Assembly: GCA_039527025.1 (NCBI GenBank)
Contig: BAAAJN010000007.1
Location: 186,001 to 250,000 of the forward strand
DNA: 64,000 bases
DNA from: Microlunatus lacustris
Lineage (GTDB): Bacteria; Actinomycetota; Actinomycetes; Propionibacteriales; Propionibacteriaceae
Direction: 5' to 3'
Below are positions 54,044 to 64,000 of the stretch, one piece after another. Under the pieces are notes generated by a model. The model was not told the origin of the DNA. It made no database searches and saw only the letters and a program-made list of their open reading frames with translations. How positions within the stretch are numbered: position 1 is the first letter of the stretch; each line of letters starts with the position of its first letter. The translations under genes and the position numbers were made by a program.

Positions 54044-54892
54044 TCAGGGGATGAGCACGTCCTGCCAGTCCTCTCCGCCGACGCCGTCCAGCAGGCCCCG
54101 CGCCCACGCCTCGCGGATCGCGGACACCCGGTCGTGGGCGTCCAGCCGGGCGTACAGGTCGCGCAGGTGCTTGCCCACCGTGCTCTCGCTGATGCCGAGC
54201 CGGGACGCGATCGCCCGGGCGGTCAGCCCGCCCTGCATGAGCTGCAGGATCTGCTGCTGCCGACCGGTCAGCCGGACCGTCGGATCCGGCCTGGCCAGGA
54301 AGCGGCCGTGCGAGGCCACCACGCCGGGCTGCAGGCGAGCCAGCCCGTCCAGCTCCTCGTCGTCGAACTCGCGGTCGGCGCGGACGACGAAGTAGCCGCT
54401 CACCGCGTCCCCCCGCGCGGCCACCGCCAGGTAGGCGCCGTAGCGCAGCACCTCACCGCCCGGCGCCTGCAGCGGCAGCCCGTCCCAGCCCAGCTCGGCC
54501 ACCAGGTCGTCGAGGCGGAACGGCGGCACCACACCGGCGGTCCGGCAGAAGGCGGTGAGCGGGCCGCTCTCCCACAGAGCGGTCAGCTCGGCCGCGAAGA
54601 ACCCGCTCCAGTCAGCGCTGTCCGGCCAGCACCGCGCTCCGGCTGCGCGGGTGCCCGCGACGGCGAAGAAGACGACCGGCGCACCGCTGACGCCGGCCAG
54701 CACGGGCAGCGTCGCCCCGGTAGCCGCACGCAGGCTCGGCACGTCGGCGAGGGCGACGGCGAGCCGGAGGCCCGCTCCCCCGCCACCGACGGCCGGATCT
54801 GCTGTGATCGGAGTCACATCCGTCAGTGTAGGGGCGGGAGGTCGCTCTTTTACCCGCGGAGCGGTCCTCGCGTCAATGGCCACTTGACCCAC
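54044..54892 (-). CDS. LuxR-type transcription regulator
   Basis: A protein of up to 282 residues with a C-terminal LuxR HTH (about 210-275: LTGRQQQILQLMQGGLTARA, then SRLGISESTVGKHLRDLYARL). The N-terminal part looks like a GAF-type sensory fold (YFVVRADREFDDEELDGL) but no ligand is evident and there is no receiver motif. The start is uncertain: GTG 54892 is the earliest, but the first 25 residues are unconserved in character and GTG near 54817 is possible. Targets are unknown. Confidence 0.75.
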   Translation of the reverse strand: MGQVAIDARTAPRVKERPPAPTLTDVTPITADPAVGGGGAGLRLAVALADVPSLRAATGATLPVLAGVSGAPVVFFAVAGTRAAGARCWPDSADWSGFFAAELTALWESGPLTAFCRTAGVVPPFRLDDLVAELGWDGLPLQAPGGEVLRYGAYLAVAARGDAVSGYFVVRADREFDDEELDGLARLQPGVVASHGRFLARPDPTVRLTGRQQQILQLMQGGLTARAIASRLGISESTVGKHLRDLYARLDAHDRVSAIREAWARGLLDGVGGEDWQDVLIP

Positions 54893-55005
54893 CTGCGGCA
54901 GCAGCCCGTGCAGCGCATGCTGAGCAGGCGGCGCCGCTCGACCACGTGGACCTTCACGGATCGAGCTCCGGGGGGACGCCGCACCACCGTGGGCCGCGAC
55001 GTGCG

Positions 55006-55614
55006 CTAGATCCAGCCACGCTCGCGGGCCCGGTGCACCGCCTCGTGGCGGTTCGCAGCACCGAGCTTGCTCACCGCCGAGGACAGGTAGTTGCGGACGG
55101 TGCCGGTCGAGAGCGAGGCCCGCGCGGCGATCTCCTCCACGGGGCTGCCCTCGGCAGCCAGACTGAGCACGTCCGCTTCGCGGGGGGTGAGCGGCGAGTC
55201 GCCGGCCCCGATGGCTTCGGCCGCCAGCTGCGGGTCGACGTAGCGTCCACCGGCCGCCACCGTCGCGATCACCGAGACCAGCACCGAAGCGGCCACCGTC
55301 TTGGGCAGGAAGCCGCGCACGCCGGCCGCGAGGGCACTCTTCAGGTAGCCAGGCCGGCCGTGCGAGGTGAGGATGACGCTGGCGCAGCCGGGCAGGACCC
55401 TGTGCAGCTCCTGGGCGACGGCGATGCCGTCGAGGCCCGGCATCTGCAGGTCGAGCAGGGCCACATCGGGCTGCTCGCGCTGCGCGAGGGCGAGGGCTTC
55501 CGGGCCGGACGCGGCCACGCCGACGACCTCGAGACTGGGCTCGAGGGCCAGCAGCGAGGCGAGCGCGTCCCGGAGCAGCGTCTCGTCGTCGGCGAGCAGC
55601 ACCCGCGTGCTCAC
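55006..55614 (-). CDS. NarL-family response regulator (DesR-like)
   Basis: A 202-residue response regulator. Receiver motifs are LLADDETLLRDAL and ALLDLQMPGLDG with the phospho-Asp near 54; the HTH is LTPREADVLSLAAEGSPVEE with LSTGTVRNYLSSAVSKLGA, as in the DesR group. GTG 55614 overlaps the kinase stop (GTGA), so both are translated together. By its neighbourhood it probably controls the adjacent ABC exporter genes. Confidence 0.9.
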   Translation of the reverse strand: MSTRVLLADDETLLRDALASLLALEPSLEVVGVAASGPEALALAQREQPDVALLDLQMPGLDGIAVAQELHRVLPGCASVILTSHGRPGYLKSALAAGVRGFLPKTVAASVLVSVIATVAAGGRYVDPQLAAEAIGAGDSPLTPREADVLSLAAEGSPVEEIAARASLSTGTVRNYLSSAVSKLGAANRHEAVHRARERGWI

Positions 55615-56813
55615 GCCGGCACCTCCGCGTGGTGGGCCCGCGCGGCAGGGACCCGGGCCTCGACGGTGAAGCGGCCCCCCGTGTGGTGCCGGACCAGCTG
55701 CCCGTCGACGGCGGCGAGCCGCTCGGCCATCCCGACCAGGCCGGACCCCCGGTCCCCGGCCCGCGCCGGCTCGGGCGGGGCGCCGTCGTTCGTCACCACC
55801 AGGCGGACGGGGTCCTCGGCGGCGAGGGTGATGAAGCACTCGCCCGCCCGGCTGTGCCGGATGACGTTGGTGACGGCCTCGCGGAGCGTCCAGGCCAGGG
55901 CCGCCGCGGCGTCGGGAGCGAATCGGTCCGCGCCCTCGGCGTGCACCACGCAGCGGATGCCCGCGGAGTCCAGCAGCGCCCGGGCGCCGGCCAGCTCCTC
56001 GGCGAGGTCGACGCGGCGGAACCCTCGGACCACCTGCCGCACCTCGCTCCCGCTCTGCTCGGCGAGGGCGCGGACGGCGCCGATCTCGGTGGCGGCCTGC
56101 TCCGGCCGGTCACGGCGGAGCAGCTCGGCGGCCAGCTCGCTCTTGAGCGCGACCGCGGCGAGGGTCCGCCCGAACAGGTCGTGCAGGTCCCGGGAGATGC
56201 GCAGCCGCTCCTCGGCCACCGCCAGCTGGGCCGCCCGGTGCCGCGCCTCGACGAGCTCCCGCACCACCCGGACCATCCAGCCCGAGGACCAGAAGGTGTA
56301 GACCAGCCCCAGCAGGAGCAGTGCCGCACCCACGACCAGCGGCACCACGTCCTGCGCCGGCAGTCCGCCGACAGCCACCGGAGCGAGCCCGGAGGCGACC
56401 GCCGCGACCAGCACGGCGACGAGCAGGACCCGTTGGCGCAGGGCGCACGCGACGCTGCCCAGGGTGGCGCCGAGGACGACGGCAGCCAGCGGCAGCGGCA
56501 GGCCGACCAGGGTGGCGTCCGCGGTGGCCGCGGCCAGCCCGAGGGACAGCCCCACCCAGGCGACCACGCCGGCCGCGGGCCACGGCCGGAACCGGAACGC
56601 CGGACGCTGCAGACCGGTGGTCGACCAGCGGCAGACGACGAGGTTGGCGGCCGTGTGCACGAGCGTCAGCACGAACAGCACGGGCGCGTCGGCGAAGGTC
56701 GCGGCCAGCACCAGCGGCTCCACGAGCAGCAGGACGTAGAGCGAGCTCCGGATGTAGAGCTCGAGCCGACGGGTGTCTGTGCCCAGGCTGCTCGTGCTGC
56801 TCGTGCTGCTCAC
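55611..56813 (-). CDS. sensor histidine kinase (DesK/HisKA_3 type)
   Basis: A 400-residue membrane kinase. Five or six helices (about 20-180) form the sensor; the HisKA_3 dimerisation box is RISRDLHDLFGRTLAAV with the phospho-His in DLHD (about 211), and the ATPase domain has LREAVTNVIRHS and GSGLVGMAERLAA. No extracytoplasmic domain is visible, so the signal may be membrane state or a small lipophilic compound. It follows the ABC permease by 47 bases and precedes its response regulator. Confidence 0.9.
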   Translation of the reverse strand: MSSTSSTSSLGTDTRRLELYIRSSLYVLLLVEPLVLAATFADAPVLFVLTLVHTAANLVVCRWSTTGLQRPAFRFRPWPAAGVVAWVGLSLGLAAATADATLVGLPLPLAAVVLGATLGSVACALRQRVLLVAVLVAAVASGLAPVAVGGLPAQDVVPLVVGAALLLLGLVYTFWSSGWMVRVVRELVEARHRAAQLAVAEERLRISRDLHDLFGRTLAAVALKSELAAELLRRDRPEQAATEIGAVRALAEQSGSEVRQVVRGFRRVDLAEELAGARALLDSAGIRCVVHAEGADRFAPDAAAALAWTLREAVTNVIRHSRAGECFITLAAEDPVRLVVTNDGAPPEPARAGDRGSGLVGMAERLAAVDGQLVRHHTGGRFTVEARVPAARAHHAEVPA

Positions 56814-56859
56814 GACCCGATCCTGCCAGCCCCGGCTCCCGGCACCCGGCCGCCGCTGC

Positions 56860-57693
56860 TCACCGACGCGGCTCCCAGCGGAACCGGCAACGCAGCAGGA
56901 CCACCCCGGCGACGACCCAGCCGACGAGCACGGCGACGTCCACCAGGACCGCCCGCACGAGGGAACTCCCGCTCACCACCTCCGCGGTCACCCGCGCGGG
57001 CCCGAAGGCCAGGGCGACGAGGTCGACGACCGGGAACATCGGCGTCAGCTGCGCCACCAGCTGCAGCCCGCCCGGCAGCAGGCCGAGGGGCAAGGACAGG
57101 CCCGAGAACAGCAGCGCCACGAGGATCAGCGGCATCGTGGTCAGCTGCGCCGCCTCGACCGAGCGGGTGAAAGCGGTGGAGACCAGCGCCAGCACGCTCC
57201 AGACCGCACCCCCCAGGAGCACGGCGGGGACGAGCAGGCCGAGCCGGGGTGGCGCGCCCAGCCCGGTGAGGACGGCGGCCGCGACCAGGCCGAGGCCGAC
57301 CTGGGCGACCAGCAGCACCACCAGCGGCAGCGCCATCCCCACCATGACCGTCGCCGGCCGGGCGGGTGAGGTCTGCAGCCGCTTCAGCGTGTGCTGCTCC
57401 CGCCGTGCGACCACCGACGTGACCAGCGTGTAGTAGACGACGAAGAGCAGCGCCGAGCCGGTGACCAGGCCGGTCACCGCGGCCGGCCCGGTCACCCCGC
57501 TCGGCAGGGCGGCGAACAGGGCGACGAAGAACAACGGCATGGTCAGCGCGGTGAACAGGGCCGTCCGGTTGCGCAGCAGCAGCGTCACCTCCGCGCGGGC
57601 CAGCGCGAGGGCCCGTCGGGTCTCGGTCCGCAGGAGCGGTGGGGTGCCGGCCGACGGGGTGCCCGGCGAGGGGGCGAGCGGTGCGGTGGTCAT
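56860..57693 (-). CDS. ABC-2 type exporter permease
   Basis: A 277-residue membrane protein with six helices. RAEVTLLLRNRTALFTALTM is the cytoplasmic coupling segment and PLILVALLFSGLSLPLGLLP the conserved ABC-2 region near the C-terminus. ATG 57693 overlaps the ATPase stop (ATGA). With the adjacent two-component system it resembles drug- or lipid-exporter modules whose expression follows membrane stress; substrate unknown. Confidence 0.9.
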   Translation of the reverse strand: MTTAPLAPSPGTPSAGTPPLLRTETRRALALARAEVTLLLRNRTALFTALTMPLFFVALFAALPSGVTGPAAVTGLVTGSALLFVVYYTLVTSVVARREQHTLKRLQTSPARPATVMVGMALPLVVLLVAQVGLGLVAAAVLTGLGAPPRLGLLVPAVLLGGAVWSVLALVSTAFTRSVEAAQLTTMPLILVALLFSGLSLPLGLLPGGLQLVAQLTPMFPVVDLVALAFGPARVTAEVVSGSSLVRAVLVDVAVLVGWVVAGVVLLRCRFRWEPRR

Positions 57694-58718
57694 CGGGGGT
57701 CTCCTGCCGGGTCGGAGGTCGCTGCGGAGGTCCGGGCGACGTCGAGGAAGGCCTGCTCGAGGGTGCCGGGCAGGACGGTCAGGTCGGTGAGGTCGCAGCG
57801 CCCGGGGGCCCAGGACAGCAGGGACCCGAGTACCGCGGGTGCGTCGAAGGTCTCCAGCCGGACCCGCTGCCGGCCGCCCTGCTGCTCGAGCGCGACGGCG
57901 GCGCCGAGCACCGGCCGCAGGGTCGCGAGCTCGGCGGGGTCGTCGAGGGCGAACGAGATCCGGCTCGGCTGCCGGGCCACGATGTCGTGCAGCGTGCCGG
58001 CGGCGGCCACCGTGCCCTCGTGCAGGATGGCGATCCGGTCCGCCAGCTCCTCGGCCTCCTCCAGGTAGTGGGTGGTGAGCAGCACGGTGGTGCCGGCCTC
58101 GAGCAGCCCGCGGACGAGGTCCCAGGTGGCGCGGCGGCTCTGCGGGTCCAGGCCGGTGGTCGGCTCGTCGAGGAAGAGCACCTCGGGGCGACCCATCAGG
58201 GCGAGCGCGAGGTCCAGCCGACGGCGTTCTCCCCCGGACAGGCTCTCGATGGCCGCACCGGACCGGTGGTCGAGGACCACCATGCCGAGGGCCTCGGCCA
58301 CGCTGCGTGGCCGGTCCAGGGTCCGGTGCCACAGGGTGGCCATCTCGGCGACGGTGAGTGCCCCGGGGAAGCCGCCCTCCTGGAGCATGATGCCGATCCG
58401 CGGCCGCAGCCGCGCCCGGTCGGCGTACGGGTCGAGCCCGAGCACCCGGACGGTCCCTCCGGTGGGCGGCGCCAACCCCTCGACCACCTCCAGCGTCGAG
58501 GTCTTGCCGGCGCCGTTGGTGCCGAGCAGGGCCAGCAGCTCGCCGCGCCGGACCTCCAGGTCGACGCCGCGGACGGCCTCGAAGCCGGGATCCGCGCCGC
58601 CGCGGCGGCGGCGTCCCGAGCCGGAGTAGCGGCGGCGCAGCCCGCGGACCTCGACGGCGAGGCCGTCCGGGTCCGGCGGGCCGGGCCGCAGGGTGACGGA
58701 AGGAGCAGGAGCAGTCAT
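57690..58718 (-). CDS. ABC exporter ATP-binding subunit (DrrA-like)
   Basis: A 342-residue ATPase. Walker A LLGTNGAGKTST (about 47-58), signature LSGGERRRLDLALAL, Walker B VLFLDEPTTGLD and H-loop TTHYLEEAE are present. The C-terminal 110 residues are the DrrA-type extension common in drug and lipid exporters. It is the first gene of the ATPase-permease-kinase-regulator group on the minus strand. Confidence 0.92.
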   Translation of the reverse strand: MTAPAPSVTLRPGPPDPDGLAVEVRGLRRRYSGSGRRRRGGADPGFEAVRGVDLEVRRGELLALLGTNGAGKTSTLEVVEGLAPPTGGTVRVLGLDPYADRARLRPRIGIMLQEGGFPGALTVAEMATLWHRTLDRPRSVAEALGMVVLDHRSGAAIESLSGGERRRLDLALALMGRPEVLFLDEPTTGLDPQSRRATWDLVRGLLEAGTTVLLTTHYLEEAEELADRIAILHEGTVAAAGTLHDIVARQPSRISFALDDPAELATLRPVLGAAVALEQQGGRQRVRLETFDAPAVLGSLLSWAPGRCDLTDLTVLPGTLEQAFLDVARTSAATSDPAGDPR

Positions 58719-58886
58719 GCCTCCACCGTCGCGCGGCCCCGGCGCCGCCGGTAGTGCGCGCCGTCACCGCTGCCGGTGACCCGCTCCTGGGTCGGCCATG
58801 ACGTCTGTCACCCGGCCGGGCGGATCCGGCGGCCCCGGGCCCCGTTCGCCCACGGCGGACGAGGGAAGAAGACCCGCGTCCTCAGC

Positions 58887-58915
58887 CTTGAGTCGATGTC
58901 GCTCAATGCTTGAGC
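58887..58915 (+). promoter_or_regulatory. HspR-type HAIR element before lon
   Basis: CTTGAGT-N7-GCTCAAT (58887-58907) matches the HspR inverted repeat CTTGAGT-N7-ACTCAAG at 12 of 14 positions. A third half-site follows so that GCTCAA-TGC-TTGAGC (58901-58915) is a perfect palindrome. Position just before the ribosome site of lon fits heat-shock repression. Confidence 0.7.
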
Positions 58916-58938
58916 GGTCTCTTTCCTGGAGGTTTCAG

Positions 58939-61311
<2,373 letters not shown>

Positions 61312-61328
61312 CGCGCGGGACCACGCAG

Positions 61329-61369
61329 CAGCGGCCGGGTCCGCCCCGTGGGGGCGGGCCCGGCCGCTG
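61329..61369. terminator. bidirectional terminator between lon and terC
   Basis: A 19-bp stem with a single G-T mismatch and a 3-nt loop (left arm begins CAGCGGCCGGG) between the convergent lon and terC genes. Confidence 0.85.
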
Positions 61370-61406
61370 TCGGTCGGCGTTCGCCTGCAGCCTGCCGCTC
61401 AGCCTG

Positions 61407-62456
61407 TCACGGGGCGGCCGGCGGGGTGCCGTGCTCGGCGACGCCTGCGGGCCGCTCGGCCGGGTCCTGGTCCGGCAGCGGCTCGGTGGGCTCGACGGGG
61501 TCGCGACGCGACTTCAGCAGGCTGGCCACGGTGGTGATGGCCAGGGTGCCGACGATGATGAGCAGCGAGAACCAGATCGGGATCTCCCCACCCCACGGCG
61601 CCCAGTCGGCCCAGTGGTACTCGTGCAGCGCGTGCAGGACGAGCTTGACGCCGATGAAGGCCAGGATGACCGACAGCCCCAGCGACAGGTAGACCAGCCG
61701 CTTCAGCAGGCCGCCGATGAGGAAGTACAGCTGGCGCAGGCCCATCAGCGCGAAGACGTTCGCGGTGAAGACCAGGTACGGCTCCTGGGTCAGACCGTAG
61801 ATCGCCGGGATCGAGTCCAGGGCGAACAGCAGGTCGGTGCTGCCGAGGGCGACGATGACGAAGAACATCGGCGTGATGAACCGCTTGCCGTTCTCCTTCA
61901 CCGTGAGCTTGGTGCCGCGGTAGTCGGGCGTGGCGTTGAACTTCCGGCGGACCAGCCGCATCACGGCGTTCTCCGGGGCGTCCTCGTCGTCGTCGTGCTT
62001 GCGGTAGTCGAGGAACAGCTTGACCGCGGTGTACACCAGGAACGCACCGAAGACGAAGAACACCCAGGCGAAGCGCTCGATCGCGGCGGCACCGACGGCG
62101 ATGAAGATGCCGCGGAAGATCAGCGCCAAGATGATGCCGATGAGCAGCGCGAACTGCTGCAGCTCACGGGGCACCTTCAGCTTGCTCATGATGATGAGGA
62201 AGATGAACAGGTTGTCGACCGAGAGGCTGTACTCGGTGATCCAGCCGGCGAAGAACTCGCCGGCGTACTGGCCACCGGAGACGAACCACACGCCGAGCCC
62301 GAAGAGCACCGCCAGGCTGACGAAGAAGGCGATGGCGGTCGAGGCCTCCTTCGTGGAGGGCTCGTGCGGCCGGCGGCCGATGATGAACACGTCGACCGTG
62401 AGGATCACGACCATCACCACGACGGTGATGGCCCAGGCGTAGGGGTGGACTTCCAT
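61407..62456 (-). CDS. TerC-family membrane protein (metal homeostasis)
   Basis: A 349-residue protein with eight or nine helices. Two family signatures lie in membrane segments: LSVDNLFIFLIIM and LFALDSIPAIYGL, each with the acidic residue thought to bind metal. In E. coli Alx and other TerC proteins have been linked to manganese export. A yybP-ykoY manganese riboswitch in the leader supports that role here. The C-terminal tail is Pro/Glu-rich and cytoplasmic. ATG 62456 has GGAAGG about 7 nt upstream. Confidence 0.93.
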   Translation of the reverse strand: MEVHPYAWAITVVVMVVILTVDVFIIGRRPHEPSTKEASTAIAFFVSLAVLFGLGVWFVSGGQYAGEFFAGWITEYSLSVDNLFIFLIIMSKLKVPRELQQFALLIGIILALIFRGIFIAVGAAAIERFAWVFFVFGAFLVYTAVKLFLDYRKHDDDEDAPENAVMRLVRRKFNATPDYRGTKLTVKENGKRFITPMFFVIVALGSTDLLFALDSIPAIYGLTQEPYLVFTANVFALMGLRQLYFLIGGLLKRLVYLSLGLSVILAFIGVKLVLHALHEYHWADWAPWGGEIPIWFSLLIIVGTLAITTVASLLKSRRDPVEPTEPLPDQDPAERPAGVAEHGTPPAAP

Positions 62457-62489
62457 CGAGGACCTTCCGGGACAGGGTCAGCAGGGTCG

Positions 62490-62612
62490 GGTCTCGGAGG
62501 TCTCTTCCGCCAACCGAGTTGACCGGGGCACCGGGGCGCGCTGTTCGGGCGTCAGCCCGCCCACGCACGTCCGTGATGACGATGCCGACGCGAGGGAGTA
62601 CTCCCCTCCGCG
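62490..62612 (-). promoter_or_regulatory. yybP-ykoY (manganese) riboswitch before terC
   Basis: Read on the minus strand, the leader has the 5' core GGGGAGTACTCCCTCG (62606-62591) and the 3' core GGCGGAAGAGACCTCC (62511-62496), separated by GC-rich stem sequence, as in actinobacterial members of this class. Ligand is Mn2+. Promoter CATACT is just before it, so the aptamer begins at about the first transcribed base. Confidence 0.85.
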
Positions 62613-62616
62613 GGCC

Positions 62617-62622
62617 AGTATG
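62617..62622 (-). promoter_or_regulatory. -10 box of the terC transcript
   Basis: CATACT on the minus strand, about 10 bases before the riboswitch core, giving a 5' leader of about 150 nt. Confidence 0.5.
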
Positions 62623-62656
62623 GCAGCACCACCGGGAGATCTCGACCGGGTCGGTT

Positions 62657-64000
62657 CTAGCGGCTGGCCTCGACCATCTGCCGCAGCTCCTTCTTGAGAT
62701 CGGAGATCTCGTCGCGCAGTCGGGCGGCGACCTCGAACTGCAGATCGGCCGCGGCCCCGTGCATCTGGGTGGTGAGCTCCTGCACCAGGTCGGCGAGCTC
62801 CCCGGCGGGCATCCCGCCCAGCCGACGGCCGTGGTCGGCGCCCGCCTTGAGACCCAGCGCGGGCACCGGGGACTTGCCCTTCCCCTGCGGCCGGCCGCTC
62901 AGCAGCTGCTCGGTGTCGGCGTCCTCGCGCGCCAGCATGTCGGTGATGTCGGCGATCTTCTTCTGCAGCGGCTTGGGGTCGATGCCGTGCTCGGTGTTGT
63001 AGGCGACCTGGATCTCGCGGCGCCGATTGGTCTCGTCGATGGCGGCGGCCATCGAGTCGGTGATCGAGTCGGCGTACATGTGCACCTGGCCGGACACGTT
63101 GCGGGCCGCGCGGCCGATCGTCTGGATGAGGCTCTTCGCACTGCGCAGGAAGCCCTCCTTGTCGGCGTCGAGGATGGCCACCAGTGACACCTCGGGCAGG
63201 TCGAGGCCCTCCCTCAGCAGGTTGATGCCGACGAGCACGTCGTACTCCCCCATCCGGAGCTCCCGGAGCAGCGCCACCCGCTGCAAGGTGTCCACCTCCG
63301 AGTGCAGGTAGCGGGTGCGGATGCCGTTCTCGAGCAGGTAGTCGGTCAGGTCCTCCGACATCTTCTTGGTCAAGGTGGTGACCAGCACCCGCTCCTTGCG
63401 CTCCACCCGCAGCCGGATCTCGCCCATCAGGTCGTCGATCTGGCCCTGGGTGGGCTTGACGATGACCTCGGGGTCGATCAGCCCCGTCGGCCGGATGATC
63501 TGCTGGACGAAGCCGTCGCCCCTGGCCAGCTCGTAGTTGCCCGGCGTGGCCGAGAGGTAGACCGTCTGGCCGATCCGCTCCACGAACTCCTCGAAGCGCA
63601 GCGGGCGGTTGTCCATCGCGCTGGGCAGCCGGAAGCCGTGGTCGACCAGCGTCCGCTTGCGGGACATGTCGCCCTCGTACATGCCGCCGATCTGCGGGAT
63701 GGTGACGTGCGACTCGTCGACGACGAGCAGGAAGTCCTCGGGGAAGTAGTCCAGCAGGCAGTACGGCGCCGTGCCCCGGTCCCGCCCGTCGATGTGGCTG
63801 GAGTAGTTCTCGATGCCCGAGCAGGTGCCGATCTGCCGCATCATCTCGATGTCGTAGCTGGTGCGCATCCGCAGCCGCTGGGCCTCCAGCAGCTTGTGCT
63901 GCGCCTCGAGCTCGGCCAACCGTTCGCCCAGCTCGTGCTCGATGCGCGCGATGGCCCGCTCCATCCGCTCCGGTCCGGCCACGTAGTGGCTGGCCGGGAA
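62657..64000 (-). CDS. uvrB: UvrB, excinuclease ABC subunit B (C-terminal part, cut by edge)
   Basis: The last 447 residues of UvrB; the frame continues past position 64000 with FPASHYV, so the N-terminal ATP site and most of the beta-hairpin are missing from this window. Present are QHKLLEAQRLRMRTSYDIEMM, the DEAH-like DESHVTIPQIGGMY region, SATPGN, VGINLLREGLDLPEV, QTIGRAARN and the C-terminal UVR motif (QFEVAARLRDEISDLKKELR). UvrB loads on damage from UvrA and recruits UvrC; uvrA and uvrC are 10-15 kb to the left. Confidence 0.97.
   Translation of the reverse strand, partial: FPASHYVAGPERMERAIARIEHELGERLAELEAQHKLLEAQRLRMRTSYDIEMMRQIGTCSGIENYSSHIDGRDRGTAPYCLLDYFPEDFLLVVDESHVTIPQIGGMYEGDMSRKRTLVDHGFRLPSAMDNRPLRFEEFVERIGQTVYLSATPGNYELARGDGFVQQIIRPTGLIDPEVIVKPTQGQIDDLMGEIRLRVERKERVLVTTLTKKMSEDLTDYLLENGIRTRYLHSEVDTLQRVALLRELRMGEYDVLVGINLLREGLDLPEVSLVAILDADKEGFLRSAKSLIQTIGRAARNVSGQVHMYADSITDSMAAAIDETNRRREIQVAYNTEHGIDPKPLQKKIADITDMLAREDADTEQLLSGRPQGKGKSPVPALGLKAGADHGRRLGGMPAGELADLVQELTTQMHGAAADLQFEVAARLRDEISDLKKELRQMVEASR

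Noticed and set aside
61407..62456. terC as a tellurite-resistance gene
   Set aside because: No other ter genes are near and the leader carries a manganese riboswitch.

Overview
The window is ordinary chromosomal DNA from a very GC-rich actinobacterium: almost every third codon position is G or C. RbpA, WhiA, the sufR-sufB-sufD-Rieske-sufC-sufS-sufU-sufT operon, the secG-tpiA-pgk-gap-whiA-yvcK-rapZ-uvrC block and a mycothiol-family isomerase homologue all point to Actinomycetia. Gene order and protein style fit Geodermatophilaceae best (Blastococcus, Modestobacter or Geodermatophilus), but that family assignment is inference. I see no phage, transposase, CRISPR array, rRNA or tRNA.

Layout. 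0.15-7.5 kb: a small Cys/His protein, moaA, a DosR/DevR-like response regulator, DoxX, fdhD with a DUF6457 protein (molybdenum-cofactor theme), SURF1, a degenerate SDR, an RlmA-type methyltransferase and a crotonase. 7.5-17 kb: an HTH protein with a Lys-Asp repeat tail, an ABC-F ATPase and the complete SUF iron-sulfur operon read leftward from sufR. 17-29.5 kb: DNA ligase LigC-type, a DEAD-box helicase with a possible leader peptide, an ABC exporter translationally coupled to heme A synthase ctaA, a serine hydrolase, a histidine phosphatase, a desaturase, a 0.5-kb non-coding stretch with inverted repeats, a secreted protein, a flotillin-like SPFH protein and a kinase-like protein. 29.5-33.4 kb: a guanidine exporter under a guanidine-III riboswitch, then L-arabinose genes araD-araA with a LacI-type regulator and operator but no araB. 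33.4-39.5 kb: a 2'-5' RNA ligase, ctaB, and pentose-phosphate genes tkt-tal-pgl, without the zwf-opcA pair usually found between tal and pgl. 39.5-52.5 kb: rbpA, secG, lower glycolysis tpiA-pgk-gap, whiA-yvcK-rapZ-uvrC, a Rieske lipoprotein and uvrA. 52.5-64 kb: a mycothiol-family protein, an MBL hydrolase, a LuxR regulator, a two-component system beside an ABC exporter, lon with an upstream HspR-type (HAIR) element, terC under a manganese (yybP-ykoY) riboswitch, and the C-terminal two thirds of uvrB, cut by the right edge.

Functionally the segment links Fe-S assembly (suf), aerobic respiration assembly (surf1, ctaA, ctaB), central carbon flow (tkt, tal, pgl, tpiA, pgk, gap, with yvcK/rapZ controllers), nucleotide excision repair (uvrA, uvrB, uvrC) and proteostasis (lon).

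The most informative non-coding signals are two riboswitches, a probable SufR operator over a leaderless start, a LacI-type operator, a HAIR element, strong terminator hairpins, many TANNNT boxes 6-7 nt before start codons (leaderless mRNAs), and a dispersed palindromic repeat (core CCTTCGACAGGCTCAGG) of which one copy is translated inside lon. I did not find a convincing new multigene system; the best leads are regulatory.
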